Assembly (NCBI GenBank): GCA_030746635.1 | Contig: JASLMH010000010.1 | Coordinates: 1 to 50,438 of the forward strand | DNA from: Alphaproteobacteria bacterium | GTDB lineage: Bacteria > Pseudomonadota > Alphaproteobacteria > GCA-2731375 | Direction of reading: 5' to 3' | Length of the DNA stretch: 50,438 nucleotides | Position numbers and translations under genes: made by a program | Notes under the pieces: model-generated | Told to the model about the DNA's origin: nothing | Database searches by the model: none | The model's input: only the letters and a program-made list of their open reading frames with translations | In this document: positions 8,328 to 19,876 of the stretch, piece by piece | Position numbering within the stretch: position 1 is the stretch's first letter | Layout of the letters: each line of letters opens with the position of its first letter

Positions 8328-9500
8328 GTGTGCATGTTTTCCAACCGGTGGGCCATTCTGGGTGTGCTCGTGGTGGTGCGGATCGCCATGGGCATCCAGT
8401 TCCAGGCGGTCGCCTCGATCACCCCCGTCATCGCCGGTGATCTGCACCTGGACTACGCCGAACTGGGCACCCTGGTCGGCCTCTATATGCTGCCGGGCGC
8501 CTTCATCGCCATTCCGGGCGGTTTTCTCGGCAGCCGTTTCAGCGATTTCGCCATGGTCGCCCTCGGGGTCGCCACCATGGTCGTTGGCGGCGTGGTGGCC
8601 GGCTTCGCCGACGGCTTCACCATGCTGGCGGCCGGCCGCCTGATCAGCGGCGCCGGGGCGGTGATCCAAAGCATCTTTCTGGTCAAGATGATCACCGAAT
8701 GGTTCGGCGAAGGCGAGGTCATCACCGCCACCGCCATCATGCTGACCGGCTGGCCCACTGGCATCGCCATCGCCCTGGCTACCTTGGGCCCGATCGCCGA
8801 GGCCTGGGGCTGGCAGGCGGTGATGCATTTGACCGCCGGCGGTTGCGCGGCATCGCTGGCGGTGCTCTGGCTGGGCTACCGGGCACCCCCCGGCACGGCG
8901 CCGCCGGGCCGCGGCGTCGTCGGTTTTCGCATCCCCAGGCGCGAATTGGGGCTGATCTGCCTGGGCGCGCTGGTCTGGTCGGTCTACAACGTCGCCTATA
9001 TCTCCTATCTGTCGTTCGGCCCGGCGCTGCTGATCGAACGCGGCCTGGACGCGGCCCAGGCCGGCATCGCCGTCAGCCTGGCCAGTTGGATCGCCCTGCC
9101 GGCGGTGCCGCTGGGTGGCTACCTGGCGGATCGGATCGGCCGGCCGGTGGCGATGATGACGGTGTGTTGCCTCCTGGCCGCCGCCACCGCCGCCGCCATA
9201 CCGCAATTCGACGCCCCCTACGCCTTGAGCGCTGCCCTCGGCCTGTTCGCAGCGGCACCGGCCGGCATCATCATGGCCGGCGTGATCGGCGTGATGTCGC
9301 CGCCCTTTCGCGCCCATGGCAACGCGGTGCTCTATACTTGGTTCTATGCCGCCATGGGCCTGGGGCCGGGTTTCATCGGTTGGGCCGCCGATCTGGCCGG
9401 CAGCGTCGCCGCGCCGATGTATCTCTCGGCCGGCGTGCTGGTGCTGTCGATCCTGCTGTTCATCGGCTTCCGCAGCGTTGCCGCCCGCAGCGCGGATTAA
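8328..9500 (+). CDS. MFS transporter (CynX/NimT-like)
   Basis: A 388-390-residue inner-membrane permease with about 12 hydrophobic segments and the organisation of the major facilitator superfamily. A cytoplasmic-loop motif [11 protein letters not shown] occurs after TM2 and its repeat [14 protein letters not shown] in the second half. It resembles CynX/NimT and organic-anion carriers. GTG at 8328 or ATG at 8334 could be the start; GGAG at 8320-8323 suits either. It follows the OmpH-like gene by 21 bp. An organic-acid substrate is inferred from the surrounding catabolic genes and is not shown by the sequence. Confidence 0.85.
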   Translation: MCMFSNRWAILGVLVVVRIAMGIQFQAVASITPVIAGDLHLDYAELGTLVGLYMLPGAFIAIPGGFLGSRFSDFAMVALGVATMVVGGVVAGFADGFTMLAAGRLISGAGAVIQSIFLVKMITEWFGEGEVITATAIMLTGWPTGIAIALATLGPIAEAWGWQAVMHLTAGGCAASLAVLWLGYRAPPGTAPPGRGVVGFRIPRRELGLICLGALVWSVYNVAYISYLSFGPALLIERGLDAAQAGIAVSLASWIALPAVPLGGYLADRIGRPVAMMTVCCLLAAATAAAIPQFDAPYALSAALGLFAAAPAGIIMAGVIGVMSPPFRAHGNAVLYTWFYAAMGLGPGFIGWAADLAGSVAAPMYLSAGVLVLSILLFIGFRSVAARSAD

Positions 9501-9560
9501 CCCGGATGCGACCGCCGGCGACTTCGTGCTATTTGCTGGTGCCATAGGGGAGGGACGGAA

Positions 9561-9881
9561 ATGACAGCCGATCAAGGGCGGCCCGCCGCCGTCGCCAAGG
9601 TGCAGGAAGACAACGAGCGGGTGCGGGTGACCGAGTACCGTTTCGCGCCGGGGGCGGAAACCACCTGGCACGTTCACCAATGGGACTATGTGGTGGTGCC
9701 GCAAACCGATGGGCAGTTGCTGCTGGAGAACCCGGACGGCAGCGAAGGACGGGCGATCCTGACCAAGGGCCTGTCCTACTATCGCCCTGCCGGGGTCGAA
9801 CATAACGTCATCAACGCCGGGGCGGCGGAACTGGTCTTCATCGAGGTCGAGATGAAAGCCCATCCGATCGCCGCGACATAG
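9561..9881 (+). CDS. Cupin-domain protein
   Basis: A 106-residue single-domain cupin. Motif 1 is represented by [18 protein letters not shown], and motif 2 by [16 protein letters not shown]; the His residues in these could bind a metal. Single cupins of this kind act as small dioxygenases, isomerases or ligand sensors, and the sequence does not say which. It lies 60 bp after the MFS gene and 23 bp before the enol-lactonase-like gene, so co-transcription is likely. Confidence 0.82.
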   Translation: MTADQGRPAAVAKVQEDNERVRVTEYRFAPGAETTWHVHQWDYVVVPQTDGQLLLENPDGSEGRAILTKGLSYYRPAGVEHNVINAGAAELVFIEVEMKAHPIAAT

Positions 9882-9904
9882 GCCCGGAAAAAAGGGAGGA
9901 AGCC

Positions 9905-10693
9905 ATGCGGATCAACGCCAACGGCATCGACATCGATTATGACGTCTCGGGGACCGACGATGGTCCCGTGGTGGTGCTCAGCCATTCCCTGGGGTCGTCC
10001 CGGGTGATGTGGGATCCCCAAATGCCGGCCCTGGAGGCGGCCTACCGCGTGGTCAGCTACGACACCCGCGGTCACGGCGGCAGTTCGGCCCCGGCCGAGG
10101 CCTATTCCCTGGACCAATTGGGCGACGATGCCATGGCCCTGCTGGATGCCCTGGAGATCGAGTCGGCCCATTGGGTCGGCCTGTCCATGGGCGGCATGAT
10201 CGGCCAGAACCTGGCCTTGCGGCAAAACGGCCGGCTGGACAGCCTGGTCCTGTGCGATACCTCGGCGCAGATTCCGGCCGAGGCGCGATCGACATGGGAT
10301 GACCGCATCGCCGCCGCCGACAGCGGCGGCATGGCGCCATTGGCCGAGCCGACCTTGGAGCGCTGGTTCACCCCGGACTATTTGGGCGGCGATCCGCCGG
10401 CGGTGGCGCCGATCCGCCAACAGTTCCTGGACACCCCGCCGGCCGGCTTCATCGGCTGCTGCCACGCCCTGAAGCCGCTGGACTACCTGGACCGGCTCGG
10501 CGAAATCCGGCTGCCGACCCTGATCATCGTTGGCGAGGACGATCCCGGCACTCCCGTCGCCGCCTCCGAGGCCATGCATGAACGCATCGCCGGTTCGGAA
10601 CTGGCGATCCTGCCCAGCGCCGCCCACCTCTCCAACATCGAACAGGCCGACGCCTTCAACCAGGCGCTATTGGGTTTCCTCGACGGCCGCTAG
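9905..10693 (+). CDS. Alpha/beta hydrolase, 3-oxoadipate enol-lactonase-like
   Basis: A 262-residue alpha/beta hydrolase closest in pattern to PcaD, which opens 3-oxoadipate enol-lactone in the beta-ketoadipate pathway. Catalytic Ser94 is in GLSMGG, the acid is Asp213 in GEDDPGTP, and His241 is in AAHLSNIEQ. The oxyanion region [12 protein letters not shown] and the RGHGGSS loop agree with PcaD. No other pca genes are nearby, so the true substrate may be another lactone or ester. GGGAGG lies just before the ATG. The stop codon overlaps that of the convergent aminotransferase gene in a shared CTAG. Confidence 0.82.
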   Translation: MRINANGIDIDYDVSGTDDGPVVVLSHSLGSSRVMWDPQMPALEAAYRVVSYDTRGHGGSSAPAEAYSLDQLGDDAMALLDALEIESAHWVGLSMGGMIGQNLALRQNGRLDSLVLCDTSAQIPAEARSTWDDRIAAADSGGMAPLAEPTLERWFTPDYLGGDPPAVAPIRQQFLDTPPAGFIGCCHALKPLDYLDRLGEIRLPTLIIVGEDDPGTPVAASEAMHERIAGSELAILPSAAHLSNIEQADAFNQALLGFLDGR

Positions 10694-11886
10694 GCGTTTT
10701 TGTGCGCCGCCGCCAGGGAGGCGACGGCGGCGGCCATGCCGCCCTCGCCATGCGGGATGCCCAGGATCCGGAAGCCGGCCTCGACGCTGGCCAGGGTGCC
10801 CAGGATCATCGGCTCGTTGACGTCGCCCATGTGGCCGATGCGGAACGACTTGCCCTGCAGTTGACCCAGGCCGAAGCCCAGGGAAACGTTGAAGCGGTCG
10901 CGCAGCACCGTCTGCAGGGCGATCGGGTCGATGCCCTCGGCGACGCGAATGGTGGTGATGGATTCCGATCGTTCGGCGGGCACCAGGGCGTTAAGTTCCA
11001 TCGTCCCCACCGCCGACCAGGCCTCGACCGCCGCGCGGGTGCAATCGGCCAGCCGGCGATGCCGGGCGAAGGCCGCCTCCAGGCCCTCTTCGTCGAGCAT
11101 ATCCATGGCCTCGCGCAGGGCGAAGATCAGGTGTTCCGGCGCGGTGCCGCAGAACCAGCGGTAGCCCTCGGGCTGGCTCACCGTGCGGCCGCTCCAATCC
11201 CAATAGTTCCGCGGCATGGTCGAGGTCTCGCCGACCCGGCGGGCCTTCTCGCTGGCCGCCGTGAAGCCCAGGCCCGGCGGGCACATCAGGTCCTTCTGCG
11301 AGCCGCCGACGGCGACGTCGACGCCCCAGTCGTCCATCCGGAAATCGGTACAGGCCAGGGAGGCGATGACGTCGACCATCAACAGGGCGTCATGGCCGGC
11401 GGCGTCGATCGCCCGGCGCACCGCCTGGATGTCAGAGGTGATACCGGTGGCGGTATCGGTATGGATCATCAGCACCGCCTTGTAGCTGCCGGCACTGTCG
11501 GCGCGCAGGCGCTCTTCGACCTGGTTCGGATCGATGCCGTGGCGCCAATCGCTTTCCAGGTAGTCGATGACGATGCCCAGGGCCTCGGCCATGGCCGACC
11601 AGGCGAAGGAAAACAGCCCGGTTTCCGGCACCAGCACCCGATCGCCCGGCGACAGGGTGTTGGCCAGGGCCGCCTCCCAGGCACCGTGGCCATTGGCGGC
11701 ATAGATGAAAACCTCGGCCTCGGTGCGGAAGATCGGCCGGATGTCGTGCAGGCACTGACGGGCGAAGGCGACGAAATCGGGCCCGGAATATTCCCAGGCC
11801 GGCTGGTGCATGGCGTTCAATACCCGGTCCGGAATATTGGTCGGTCCCGGCGATTGCAGAAAATTGCGTCCCCGTCGTACGGTCAT
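10690..11886 (-). CDS. Class V aminotransferase (serine/alanine/aspartate-glyoxylate aminotransferase type)
   Basis: A 398-residue PLP enzyme of the AGXT/serine-glyoxylate family. It opens with SPGPTNIPDRVLNAM. The PLP lysine is Lys198 (GGSQKDLMCPPGLG), the pyridine-N aspartate is Asp172 (LMVDVIASL), and a C-terminal substrate arginine is likely in FRIGHMGDV. The pattern also resembles the BhcA aspartate-glyoxylate enzyme, but no other bhc genes are present. It probably transfers an amino group to glyoxylate; the donor is uncertain. It is a single gene, convergent with the PcaD-like gene, with 97 bp to the atpC stop. Confidence 0.87.
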   Translation of the reverse strand: MTVRRGRNFLQSPGPTNIPDRVLNAMHQPAWEYSGPDFVAFARQCLHDIRPIFRTEAEVFIYAANGHGAWEAALANTLSPGDRVLVPETGLFSFAWSAMAEALGIVIDYLESDWRHGIDPNQVEERLRADSAGSYKAVLMIHTDTATGITSDIQAVRRAIDAAGHDALLMVDVIASLACTDFRMDDWGVDVAVGGSQKDLMCPPGLGFTAASEKARRVGETSTMPRNYWDWSGRTVSQPEGYRWFCGTAPEHLIFALREAMDMLDEEGLEAAFARHRRLADCTRAAVEAWSAVGTMELNALVPAERSESITTIRVAEGIDPIALQTVLRDRFNVSLGFGLGQLQGKSFRIGHMGDVNEPMILGTLASVEAGFRILGIPHGEGGMAAAVASLAAAHKNA

Positions 11887-11932
11887 CGTCCTACCTCTTC
11901 ACCGTCGTCCGTCGCGGTGCGGGAAAACAGAA

Positions 11933-11958
11933 GCCCGCCGCGGCTGATCCCGGCGGGC
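11933..11958 (-). terminator. Intrinsic terminator of the atp operon
   Basis: On the minus strand, after the atpC stop, GCCCGCCG and CGGCGGGC pair in a perfect 8-bp GC stem with a 10-base loop, followed by TTCTGTTTT. This is a good rho-independent terminator for the operon. Confidence 0.8.
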
Positions 11959-11983
11959 CCCCTCGTTACAATATGCGCCGCCG

Positions 11984-12385
11984 CTATCGGACCGCCGCCA
12001 GCATCTCCTGCAGCAGGGCCAGTTTGCCCTCGGCCAGGCGGCGCTGTTCGTCGTCCTCGGCGTCCTCCAGGTCCTCCCGGGCATCCTGGACGCGCTGTTC
12101 CAGGTCGGCCCGGTCCATGTCCGCCACCGGGATGGCGTCCTCGGCCAGCACGGTCAGGCGGTCGGCCGCCACTTCGGCGAAACCGCCGGCGATGAACACC
12201 CGGTCCGGGCCGTCGCCGCCGCCCTCGACCTCGATGACGCCGGCCCGCAGGGCCGAGATCACCGGCGCATGTCCAGGTAGCACGCCGAAATCGCCTTCCA
12301 TGCCCGGCATCGCCACGGCGTCGGCCTCGACCGACAGCAACAGCCGGTCGGGCGAAACTAGTTCGAATGCCAACTTGTCGGCCAT
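11984..12385 (-). CDS. atpC: F1 ATP synthase epsilon subunit
   Basis: A 133-residue central-stalk subunit. It has the N-terminal beta-sandwich (FELVSPDRLLLSVEADAVAMPGMEGDFGVLPGHAPVISAL) and the usual VFIAGGFAEVAADRLTVLAEDA strand. A charged helical hairpin (about 88-133) can contact gamma and regulate ATP hydrolysis. It is last in atpHAGDC, 15 bp after atpD. Confidence 0.96.
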   Translation of the reverse strand: MADKLAFELVSPDRLLLSVEADAVAMPGMEGDFGVLPGHAPVISALRAGVIEVEGGGDGPDRVFIAGGFAEVAADRLTVLAEDAIPVADMDRADLEQRVQDAREDLEDAEDDEQRRLAEGKLALLQEMLAAVR

Positions 12386-12400
12386 CGTCCGATCGTCTCC

Positions 12401-13870
<1,470 letters not shown>

Positions 13871-14767
13871 CTACAGCGCCTCGGCTCCGGAAACGATTTC
13901 GATCAATTCCGTGGTGATCATCGCCTGGCGCGTCCGGTTGTAGTTCAGCGTCAGTTTGTCGATCATCTCGCCGGCGTTGCGGGTGGCGTTGTCCATCGAG
14001 GTCATGCGGGCGGCCTGTTCCGCCGCCGCGCTTTCCAACAGCGCCCGATAGGCCTGTACCGAGAGGTTGCGCGGCACCAGCACGCCCAGCAATTCCTCTT
14101 CCTCGGGCTCGTACTCGTAGATCGCGCCGCCGAGGTCGGGGGCCGTTTCGTCCGCTTCCTCGCCGTCATCGGGCAGTTTCACCGGCACCAGCTGCTGTTC
14201 GGTCACCACCTGGCTGATCACCGACTTGAAGGCGTTGTAGTACATCGTGCAGACGTCGAACTCGCCGGCCTCGAACATCGCCGAGATCTTCTCGGCGATC
14301 GGCCGGGCCTCGGCGAAGGTGATGTTACGGACCTCGCGCAGGGTGACGTATTCGACGATCAGGCTCTCCATGTCCCGGCGCAGGCTGTCGTAGCCCTTGC
14401 GGCCGACACAGTAGAGCTTGACCTCCTTGCCGGCATCGCGCAGTTCACCGATCTTGGCCCGCACCGCCCGCAGGATATTGGTGTTGAAGGCGCCGCACAG
14501 GCCGCGTTCCGCCGTCACCACCACCAACAGATGCACATCGTCCTTGCCGCTGCCGACGACCAGAGGCGGAGCCGCGTCGAGGCTTGGCAGGTTGCCGGCG
14601 ACCGAGACGATCATCCGTTCCATGCGTTGGGCGTAGGGGCGGGATTGTTCGGCCGCTTCCTGGGCCCGGCGCAACTTTGCCGCCGCCACCATCTGCATGG
14701 CCTTGGTGATCTTCTGCGTCGAGGTGACGGAGGCGATCCGGGTGCGAAGGTCCTTCAGGCTGGGCAT
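13871..14767 (-). CDS. atpG: F1 ATP synthase gamma subunit
   Basis: A 298-residue rotor shaft subunit. The N-terminal helix [36 protein letters not shown] and the C-terminal helix with [28 protein letters not shown] are diagnostic of gamma; together they form the coiled coil inside the alpha3beta3 ring. The acidic insert near 200-220 ([12 protein letters not shown]) varies among alphaproteobacteria. It lies 44 bp after atpA. Confidence 0.97.
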   Translation of the reverse strand: MPSLKDLRTRIASVTSTQKITKAMQMVAAAKLRRAQEAAEQSRPYAQRMERMIVSVAGNLPSLDAAPPLVVGSGKDDVHLLVVVTAERGLCGAFNTNILRAVRAKIGELRDAGKEVKLYCVGRKGYDSLRRDMESLIVEYVTLREVRNITFAEARPIAEKISAMFEAGEFDVCTMYYNAFKSVISQVVTEQQLVPVKLPDDGEEADETAPDLGGAIYEYEPEEEELLGVLVPRNLSVQAYRALLESAAAEQAARMTSMDNATRNAGEMIDKLTLNYNRTRQAMITTELIEIVSGAEAL

Positions 14768-14811
14768 CGGCGGCGGCCTTTATTTCCCGTGAGAGACTGC
14801 TCTGCGCGCCG

Positions 14812-16341
14812 TCAGGCGAACTTCTTGGTGAACTCGTCCATGACGCCCGCCAATTTCTTGTCGGTGTCCTCGGACAATTCGCCGCTGTCACGGATCGCCG
14901 CCAGGATATCGCCGTGCTTCTCGCGGACCTCGTTGAGCAGTTCGACCTCGAAGCGGCCGATCGCCGCCACTTCGATATTGTCGAGATAGCCGCGGACGCC
15001 GGCATAGATCGCCACCACCTGCTCCTCCACCATCATCGGCGCGTACTGGTCCTGCTTCAACAGCTCGGTCAGCCTGACGCCGCGATTGAGCAGCCGCTGG
15101 GTTGCCGCGTCCAGGTCGGAGCCGAACTGGGCGAAGGCTTCCATCTCGCGGTATTGCGCCAGTTCCAGCTTGATGCTGCCGGCGACCTGGCGCATCGCCT
15201 TGACCTGGGCGGCCGAGCCGACGCGGGAGACCGACAGGCCGACGTTGATGGCCGGGCGGATGCCGCGATAGAACAGATCGGTCTCCAGGAAGATCTGGCC
15301 ATCGGTGATCGAAATCACGTTGGTCGGGATATAGGCGGAGACGTCGTTGGCCTGGGTCTCGATCACCGGCAGGGCGGTCAGCGAACCGCCGCCGTTGTCG
15401 TCGTTCATCTTGGCCGCCCGTTCCAGCAGGCGCGAATGCAGGTAGAAGACGTCGCCCGGATAGGCCTCGCGCCCCGGCGGGCGGCGCAGCAGCAGCGACA
15501 TCTGCCGATAGGCCACGGCCTGCTTGGATAGATCGTCGTAGACGATCACCGCGTGCATGCCGTTGTCGCGGAAATATTCGCCCATGGTGCAGCCGGTATA
15601 GGGGGCCAGGAACTGCAGCGGCGCCGGTTCCGAGGCGGTGGCCGCGACCACGATGGAATACTCCATCGCGCCGTTGTCCTGCAGGGTCTTGACGATCTGC
15701 GCCACCGACGAGCGCTTCTGGCCGACCGCGACGTAAACGCAATAGAGCTTCTTCTTTTCGTCGTCGCCCTCGTTGATGCCCTTCTGGTTGATGAAGGTAT
15801 CGATGGCCACGGCGGTCTTGCCGGTCTGCCGATCGCCGATGATCAGTTCGCGTTGGCCGCGGCCCACCGGCACCAGGGAGTCCAGCGCCTTCAGACCGGT
15901 CTGCATCGGCTCGTCCACCGATTTGCGCGGGATGATGCCCGGCGCCTTGACCTCGACCATGCGGCGTTCCTCGACCTCGATCGGGCCCCTACCGTCGATC
16001 GGGTTGCCCAAGGCATCGACCACCCGCCCCAGCAGGCCCTTGCCCACCGGCACGTCGACGATCTCGCCGGTCCGCTTGACCGTGTCGCCTTCCTTGATGT
16101 TCCTATCGTCGCCGAAGATCACCACGCCGACATTGTCGCTTTCCAGGTTCAGCGCCATGCCCTTGATGCCGCCGGGAAACTCGACCATCTCGCCGGCCTG
16201 GACCTGATCCAGGCCGTAGACGCGGGCGATGCCGTCGCCGACCGACAGCACCTGGCCGACTTCCGAGACCTCGGCCTCGGTGCCGAAGTTGGCGATCTGC
16301 TCCTTCAGAATGGCGGAAATTTCCGCGGCGCGCAGATCCAT
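14812..16341 (-). CDS. atpA: F1 ATP synthase alpha subunit
   Basis: A 509-residue non-catalytic nucleotide-binding subunit, starting [16 protein letters not shown]. The P-loop GDRQTGKT is at about 169-176; the RELIIGDRQ and [10 protein letters not shown] elements are typical. The ATG at 16341 shares one base with the atpH stop (TGATG), which indicates translational coupling and favours it over the GTG one codon upstream. Confidence 0.98.
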   Translation of the reverse strand: MDLRAAEISAILKEQIANFGTEAEVSEVGQVLSVGDGIARVYGLDQVQAGEMVEFPGGIKGMALNLESDNVGVVIFGDDRNIKEGDTVKRTGEIVDVPVGKGLLGRVVDALGNPIDGRGPIEVEERRMVEVKAPGIIPRKSVDEPMQTGLKALDSLVPVGRGQRELIIGDRQTGKTAVAIDTFINQKGINEGDDEKKKLYCVYVAVGQKRSSVAQIVKTLQDNGAMEYSIVVAATASEPAPLQFLAPYTGCTMGEYFRDNGMHAVIVYDDLSKQAVAYRQMSLLLRRPPGREAYPGDVFYLHSRLLERAAKMNDDNGGGSLTALPVIETQANDVSAYIPTNVISITDGQIFLETDLFYRGIRPAINVGLSVSRVGSAAQVKAMRQVAGSIKLELAQYREMEAFAQFGSDLDAATQRLLNRGVRLTELLKQDQYAPMMVEEQVVAIYAGVRGYLDNIEVAAIGRFEVELLNEVREKHGDILAAIRDSGELSEDTDKKLAGVMDEFTKKFA

Positions 16342-16901
16342 CACTCAACTCCTCTCATGGCAAATCCGAGATTTTGCAGTTTGGTTCGCAGCGAGGAATC
16401 GACCATGCGCGAACCGACGCGGACAATCATGCCGCCAAGAATACCTTCATCCACCGAGGCCTCGACCTGAACCTCGGTCTTCATCGCCGCCGCCAACTCC
16501 ACCTTGACGGTGGCCAACTGATCGTCGTTCAGGGCATGGGCGGACACCACCTCGGCCGTCACCTCGCCGCGATGGGCGGCGAGCAGGCCGCGGAACGCCC
16601 GGGCCATGTCGCGCAAGGCGAACAGCCGCCGGTTCTCGGCCACCACGGCCACGAAGCGGCCGGTCAGATCCGAGGCGCCGGCCCGCTGCAGCACCGCGGC
16701 GATGCCCTTGGCTTGGTCCTCGCGGCCGATCACCGGGCTGCGCAACAGCCGGTTCAGGTCGGCGGAATCGTCGATCATCGTGGCGATATCGGCGAGGTCG
16801 CCGGCGATCTCGTCCAGCGCGTTCTTATCGCGCGCGAGCTCGAACAGGGCGGTGGCGTATCGCCCTGCAATGCCGGATACCACGCTAGCTTCGGCTGTCA
16901 C
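16341..16901 (-). CDS. atpH: F1 ATP synthase delta subunit
   Basis: A 186-residue peripheral-stalk subunit (OSCP family). The N-terminal six-helix domain begins [21 protein letters not shown]; the C-terminal part has the conserved VSVRVGS-like segment [23 protein letters not shown]. It begins with GTG at 16901. It heads the F1 operon; the Fo genes are not in this window, the usual split arrangement in alphaproteobacteria. The 250 bp upstream should hold the operon promoter, but I could not pick out convincing -35/-10 boxes. Confidence 0.95.
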   Translation of the reverse strand: MTAEASVVSGIAGRYATALFELARDKNALDEIAGDLADIATMIDDSADLNRLLRSPVIGREDQAKGIAAVLQRAGASDLTGRFVAVVAENRRLFALRDMARAFRGLLAAHRGEVTAEVVSAHALNDDQLATVKVELAAAMKTEVQVEASVDEGILGGMIVRVGSRMVDSSLRTKLQNLGFAMRGVE

Positions 16902-17151
16902 GAGTTTGGGGTTCCCGTCGAGGTGAGATGGGCAGGCATAAGCCTTTGATTTTATTTGCTGTTTCGAACGACGAAAAGACGCGGGACGCGACCCCGTCGA
17001 AGGACGCGGCGTTTCCTAGCATAGACACCCGGCCCTGGCAAGCGGCCGGAAACGGCGCTTGCGGGGGCCGCGATGAGGGGTCCGCGGGGCGCCGGTATCG
17101 CGGCCAGGCCGTGCTACAGTCGGGAGCTGTCGCCAGCTCGGTGAGGATGCC

Positions 17152-18216
17152 ATGAAGATCGAAACGCTGCTGCCGCTGGGCAAGACCGATCCCGGTCTGC
17201 GGGCCACCGAGATGCCGCTGGATCTCGGCCGGGTTGGCGAGGACGCCAGGCTGGTCGAGGCCCTGGGCTATGACGGCCTGGTGGTGGAGGAGACCAAGGA
17301 CGACCCCTTCGTGGTCATGGCCCTGGCCGGCCAGGCGACCACCACCCTGAAGCTGGGCACCGCCGTGGCCATCGCCTTTCCCCGCAGCCCGACGACCACG
17401 GCGCTGTCGGCCTGGAGCATCCAGAAACTCTCCAAGGGCCGCTTCACCCTGGGTCTCGGCCCCCAGGTGCGCGGCCATATCCAGCGCCGCTACGGCCTGA
17501 AATGGTCGCCGCCGGGACCCTGGATGCGGGAGTACGTGCAGGCCATGCGGGCGGTCTGGGATTGTTGGCAGAACGGCACGCCGCTGGATTTCGAAGGGCA
17601 GCATTACCGCCTCAACCTGATGGTGCCGCTGTTCAATCCAGGCCCCATCGAGCACCCATCGATCCCGGTGCACCTGGCGGCGGTCAACCGCAATATGTGC
17701 CGGGCCGCCGGCGCCGTGGCCGACGGCCTGCGGCCGCATCCCGTGTGCACGCCGAAATACATCCGCGAGGTGATGCTGCCGGCGGCGCAAGACGGCGCGG
17801 TGGCCGAGGGCCGGGCCCTGGATGACTTCGTGGTCGCGATGAAGCCGCTGGTCGCCACCGCCCCGGATGCCGACAGCCTGGCCGGCAAAGTGCGCGACGT
17901 GCGCGCCCGGGTGGCCTTCTATGCCTCCACGCCTGCCTATCGCCCGGCCTTCGAAAGCCACGGCCTGGGCGATCTGGCGGCGGAGCTGTCGAGCTATTCC
18001 AAGGCCCAGCGCTGGGAGGAGATGCCCGGTTTCATCACGGATGAGATCCTGCACACCTACGCCGTGGTCGGCACCTACGACGAGATCGGCCAACGGCTGC
18101 TGCAGCGCTACCAAGGAGTCGTCGACAGCATCGAATTCTCCACCCCGGCCCGCGACGCCGCCGAGCAGGGGATGCTGCGTGACCTGGTGCAGCAGATCCA
18201 GCGGGACGCGGCATAG
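17152..18216 (+). CDS. Luciferase-like monooxygenase (LLM class flavin-dependent oxidoreductase)
   Basis: A 354-residue TIM-barrel flavin enzyme of the bacterial luciferase superfamily, close to the group annotated as F420-dependent (TIGR03617). Supporting segments are the N-terminal LPLGKTDPGL, LEALGYDGLVVEETKDDPF, AVAIAFPRSPTTTALSAWSIQKLSKGRFTLGLGPQV and the VADGLRPHPVCTPKY loop. Alphaproteobacteria mostly lack F420, so FMN is the more likely cofactor (inference). It is a single gene divergent from atpH, and the first gene of the accessory block between atpH and priA. Confidence 0.87.
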   Translation: MKIETLLPLGKTDPGLRATEMPLDLGRVGEDARLVEALGYDGLVVEETKDDPFVVMALAGQATTTLKLGTAVAIAFPRSPTTTALSAWSIQKLSKGRFTLGLGPQVRGHIQRRYGLKWSPPGPWMREYVQAMRAVWDCWQNGTPLDFEGQHYRLNLMVPLFNPGPIEHPSIPVHLAAVNRNMCRAAGAVADGLRPHPVCTPKYIREVMLPAAQDGAVAEGRALDDFVVAMKPLVATAPDADSLAGKVRDVRARVAFYASTPAYRPAFESHGLGDLAAELSSYSKAQRWEEMPGFITDEILHTYAVVGTYDEIGQRLLQRYQGVVDSIEFSTPARDAAEQGMLRDLVQQIQRDAA

Positions 18217-18255
18217 CCGAATGGGGACAAACCTTTGCCAGTTCAGGGGAATGCA

Positions 18256-18495
18256 ATGATCACAGTCAGTATGGGTGAGGCGAAAAGCCGCCTGTCCGAT
18301 CTTGTTCGCCGGGCGGAACGAGGCGAAACGGTGATCTTGGCCAGGGCCGGCGTACCGGTGGCGCAACTGGTGCCGTTGGCCCAGGCGCGGCAGCGGCGGT
18401 TGGGCGGCTGGCATGCGGCCCTCGGGGAGCAACCGTCCGGCTGGGACGAGAAGCTACGGCCGGACGAGGTCTTTCCGGGCCTGTACGAGGGTTGA
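18256..18495 (+). CDS. Phd/YefM-type antitoxin (orphan)
   Basis: A 79-residue protein beginning MITVSMGEAKSRLSDLVRRAERGETVILARAGVPVAQLVPL, the Phd/YefM DNA-binding fold. The C-terminal tail (WDEKLRPDEVFPGLYEG) would be the toxin-binding part. I start at ATG 18256 because AGGGGA (18245-18250) lies 5 bases upstream; the frame also opens at a TTG at 18235. No PIN, Doc or RelE toxin gene follows: 229 bp of repeats and a convergent gene come next. It is therefore a solitary antitoxin, either a remnant or a stand-alone regulator. Confidence 0.82.
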   Translation: MITVSMGEAKSRLSDLVRRAERGETVILARAGVPVAQLVPLAQARQRRLGGWHAALGEQPSGWDEKLRPDEVFPGLYEG

Positions 18496-18559
18496 GCCGC
18501 GCATCCGACGTCCTACTCCTGCCATTAGCCCGGGCGGCGCAGCGCCGGGGGCAGCATGG

Positions 18560-18643
18560 ATTGCCGGGTCGAAGCCCGGCAATGACGAGTGGGAGGTGTG
18601 GTCGATACAAACCCACTGTCGTGCCCGGGCGTGACCCGGGTAC
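18560..18643. repeat. Dispersed hairpin repeats between convergent genes
   Basis: ATTGCCGGG (18560-18568) and CCCGGCAAT (18575-18583) form a 9-bp stem. GTGCCCGGG (18621-18629) and CCCGGGTAC (18635-18643) form a second, with one mismatch. The first, with its flanking 'tgacga', recurs in the opposite orientation at 42505-42533. These are dispersed intergenic palindromes that may also end transcription from both sides. The rest of the gap 18496-18724 shows nothing else. Confidence 0.7.
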
Positions 18644-18724
18644 CCATTGGCGTCGCCTGTGACGACGCACTGAGTACGCCGCATTGCGGTGCCCGCCGTT
18701 GCTTCCGCGCAAACGCCAGGCGCC

Positions 18725-19867
18725 TTAGTCGCGCGAGGGCAGGGCCACCACGCCGGTGCCGTGGATCGAGAGTTCGCCGTCCTGGTTCCTGGCCGCGTGG
18801 CTGATCTCGACGCAGTGGCGGCCCGCCTCGTCGACGAACTTCTTGCTGACCTGGCCGTCGATGAACAGGGTATCGCCCTCGGGGTTGTGGCGGCGGATCT
18901 GGCTCTTGGCCGAAACCAGGAAGCCGTCGTCACCCATCCAGTTGGTCAGGTGGTGGGTCATCCAGGAGCAGCGTTCGGGCCCGTAGTCGTAGGCCCCCGG
19001 CGCCCCGACCTCGGTGGCGAGGTCGTTCTCCCAATGCACCCGTTCGGGGCAGTCGGGGATGTTGAACTTGTTCGGCACGCCCAGGCCGGGGTGGCGATGG
19101 ATCAGCTGCCAGGCCAGCTTGTTGGCCCGGATGTAAAGGCCGCCCCAGCCCTGGGCATAGGCGATGAAGCCGGTCACCGTCATCGGCCCCTTGACCATGG
19201 CCGGCAGTCCGTCGCCGACCTGGACGTCCTGGTAGTGGCGCCGTTCGGCGCCGCGGACCTGTTCGTTGGCGTAGTGGCGGTAGATCTCCACCAGTTCGTC
19301 ATCGCCGTAGACCTTGTGGTCCCTGGCCTTCAGCTCGGTGTACTTGGTGCCCTTTTCCCGGGCCGCGTCCCGCTCGGTGCGGAAGCACCAGCTATCGGCG
19401 TCGGCCAGATGATCGCCGTCCTGGTTGTAGAAGGCCACCCGATAGACCTGCTGAATGGCCCGGCCGGAGAACCGGGTGTCGTGCGGGATCAGTTCCTTCA
19501 GCCAGGCCTCGCAGCGGATCTGGTCGTTGCGCCGAACCACCTTGTGCCAGGTCCAGTCGGCCCCGGCCCACATGGCATGGATGCCCGGCAGGCCGCCGAC
19601 ATAGCCGGAGATGATGCGGTTGCAGGCGAACAGGAATGAGGGCAGGGCGATGATGTCGCCATACCGGGTAGTGGCGGCGTAGTCGGGATCGCACCACAGC
19701 GGGTTGTCGTCGCCGATGCCGTGGGCGTAGTGGCGGATGTTGTCGCGGGTCGCTTCGTGGCACCAGGGCTCGGGCATGGTTTCGATCTTTACGCCGATGC
19801 GTTTCTGTAGATCCTCCAGGCCCCGTTCGGTGATCTTGGGGAAGCGTCCGGCGCTGTCGTCACTCAT
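18725..19867 (-). CDS. MaoC-like / FAS1-type double-hotdog dehydratase
   Basis: A 380-residue protein with two hotdog regions. The N-terminal one (about 30-175) contains ATRDNIRHYAHGIGDDNPLWCDPDYA, the FAS1-like dehydratase signature. The C-terminal one (about 205-375) contains MTVTGFIAYAQGWGGLY and MGDDGFLVSAKSQIRRHNPEGDTLFIDGQVSKKF. Such proteins hydrate or dehydrate acyl-CoA thioesters. It follows the acyl-CoA ligase gene by 9 bp on the same strand, so the two probably act in sequence on one CoA-activated acid. The exact substrate is unknown. Confidence 0.84.
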   Translation of the reverse strand: MSDDSAGRFPKITERGLEDLQKRIGVKIETMPEPWCHEATRDNIRHYAHGIGDDNPLWCDPDYAATTRYGDIIALPSFLFACNRIISGYVGGLPGIHAMWAGADWTWHKVVRRNDQIRCEAWLKELIPHDTRFSGRAIQQVYRVAFYNQDGDHLADADSWCFRTERDAAREKGTKYTELKARDHKVYGDDELVEIYRHYANEQVRGAERRHYQDVQVGDGLPAMVKGPMTVTGFIAYAQGWGGLYIRANKLAWQLIHRHPGLGVPNKFNIPDCPERVHWENDLATEVGAPGAYDYGPERCSWMTHHLTNWMGDDGFLVSAKSQIRRHNPEGDTLFIDGQVSKKFVDEAGRHCVEISHAARNQDGELSIHGTGVVALPSRD

Positions 19868-19876
19868 GGCGGTCTC

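Noticed and set aside
7548..9863. Upstream extension of the flavoprotein frame to about 1548 codons
   Set aside because: The extension is antisense to the OmpH-like, MFS and cupin genes. The FAD motif places the start at 7547, and the promoter palindrome lies inside the supposed extension.
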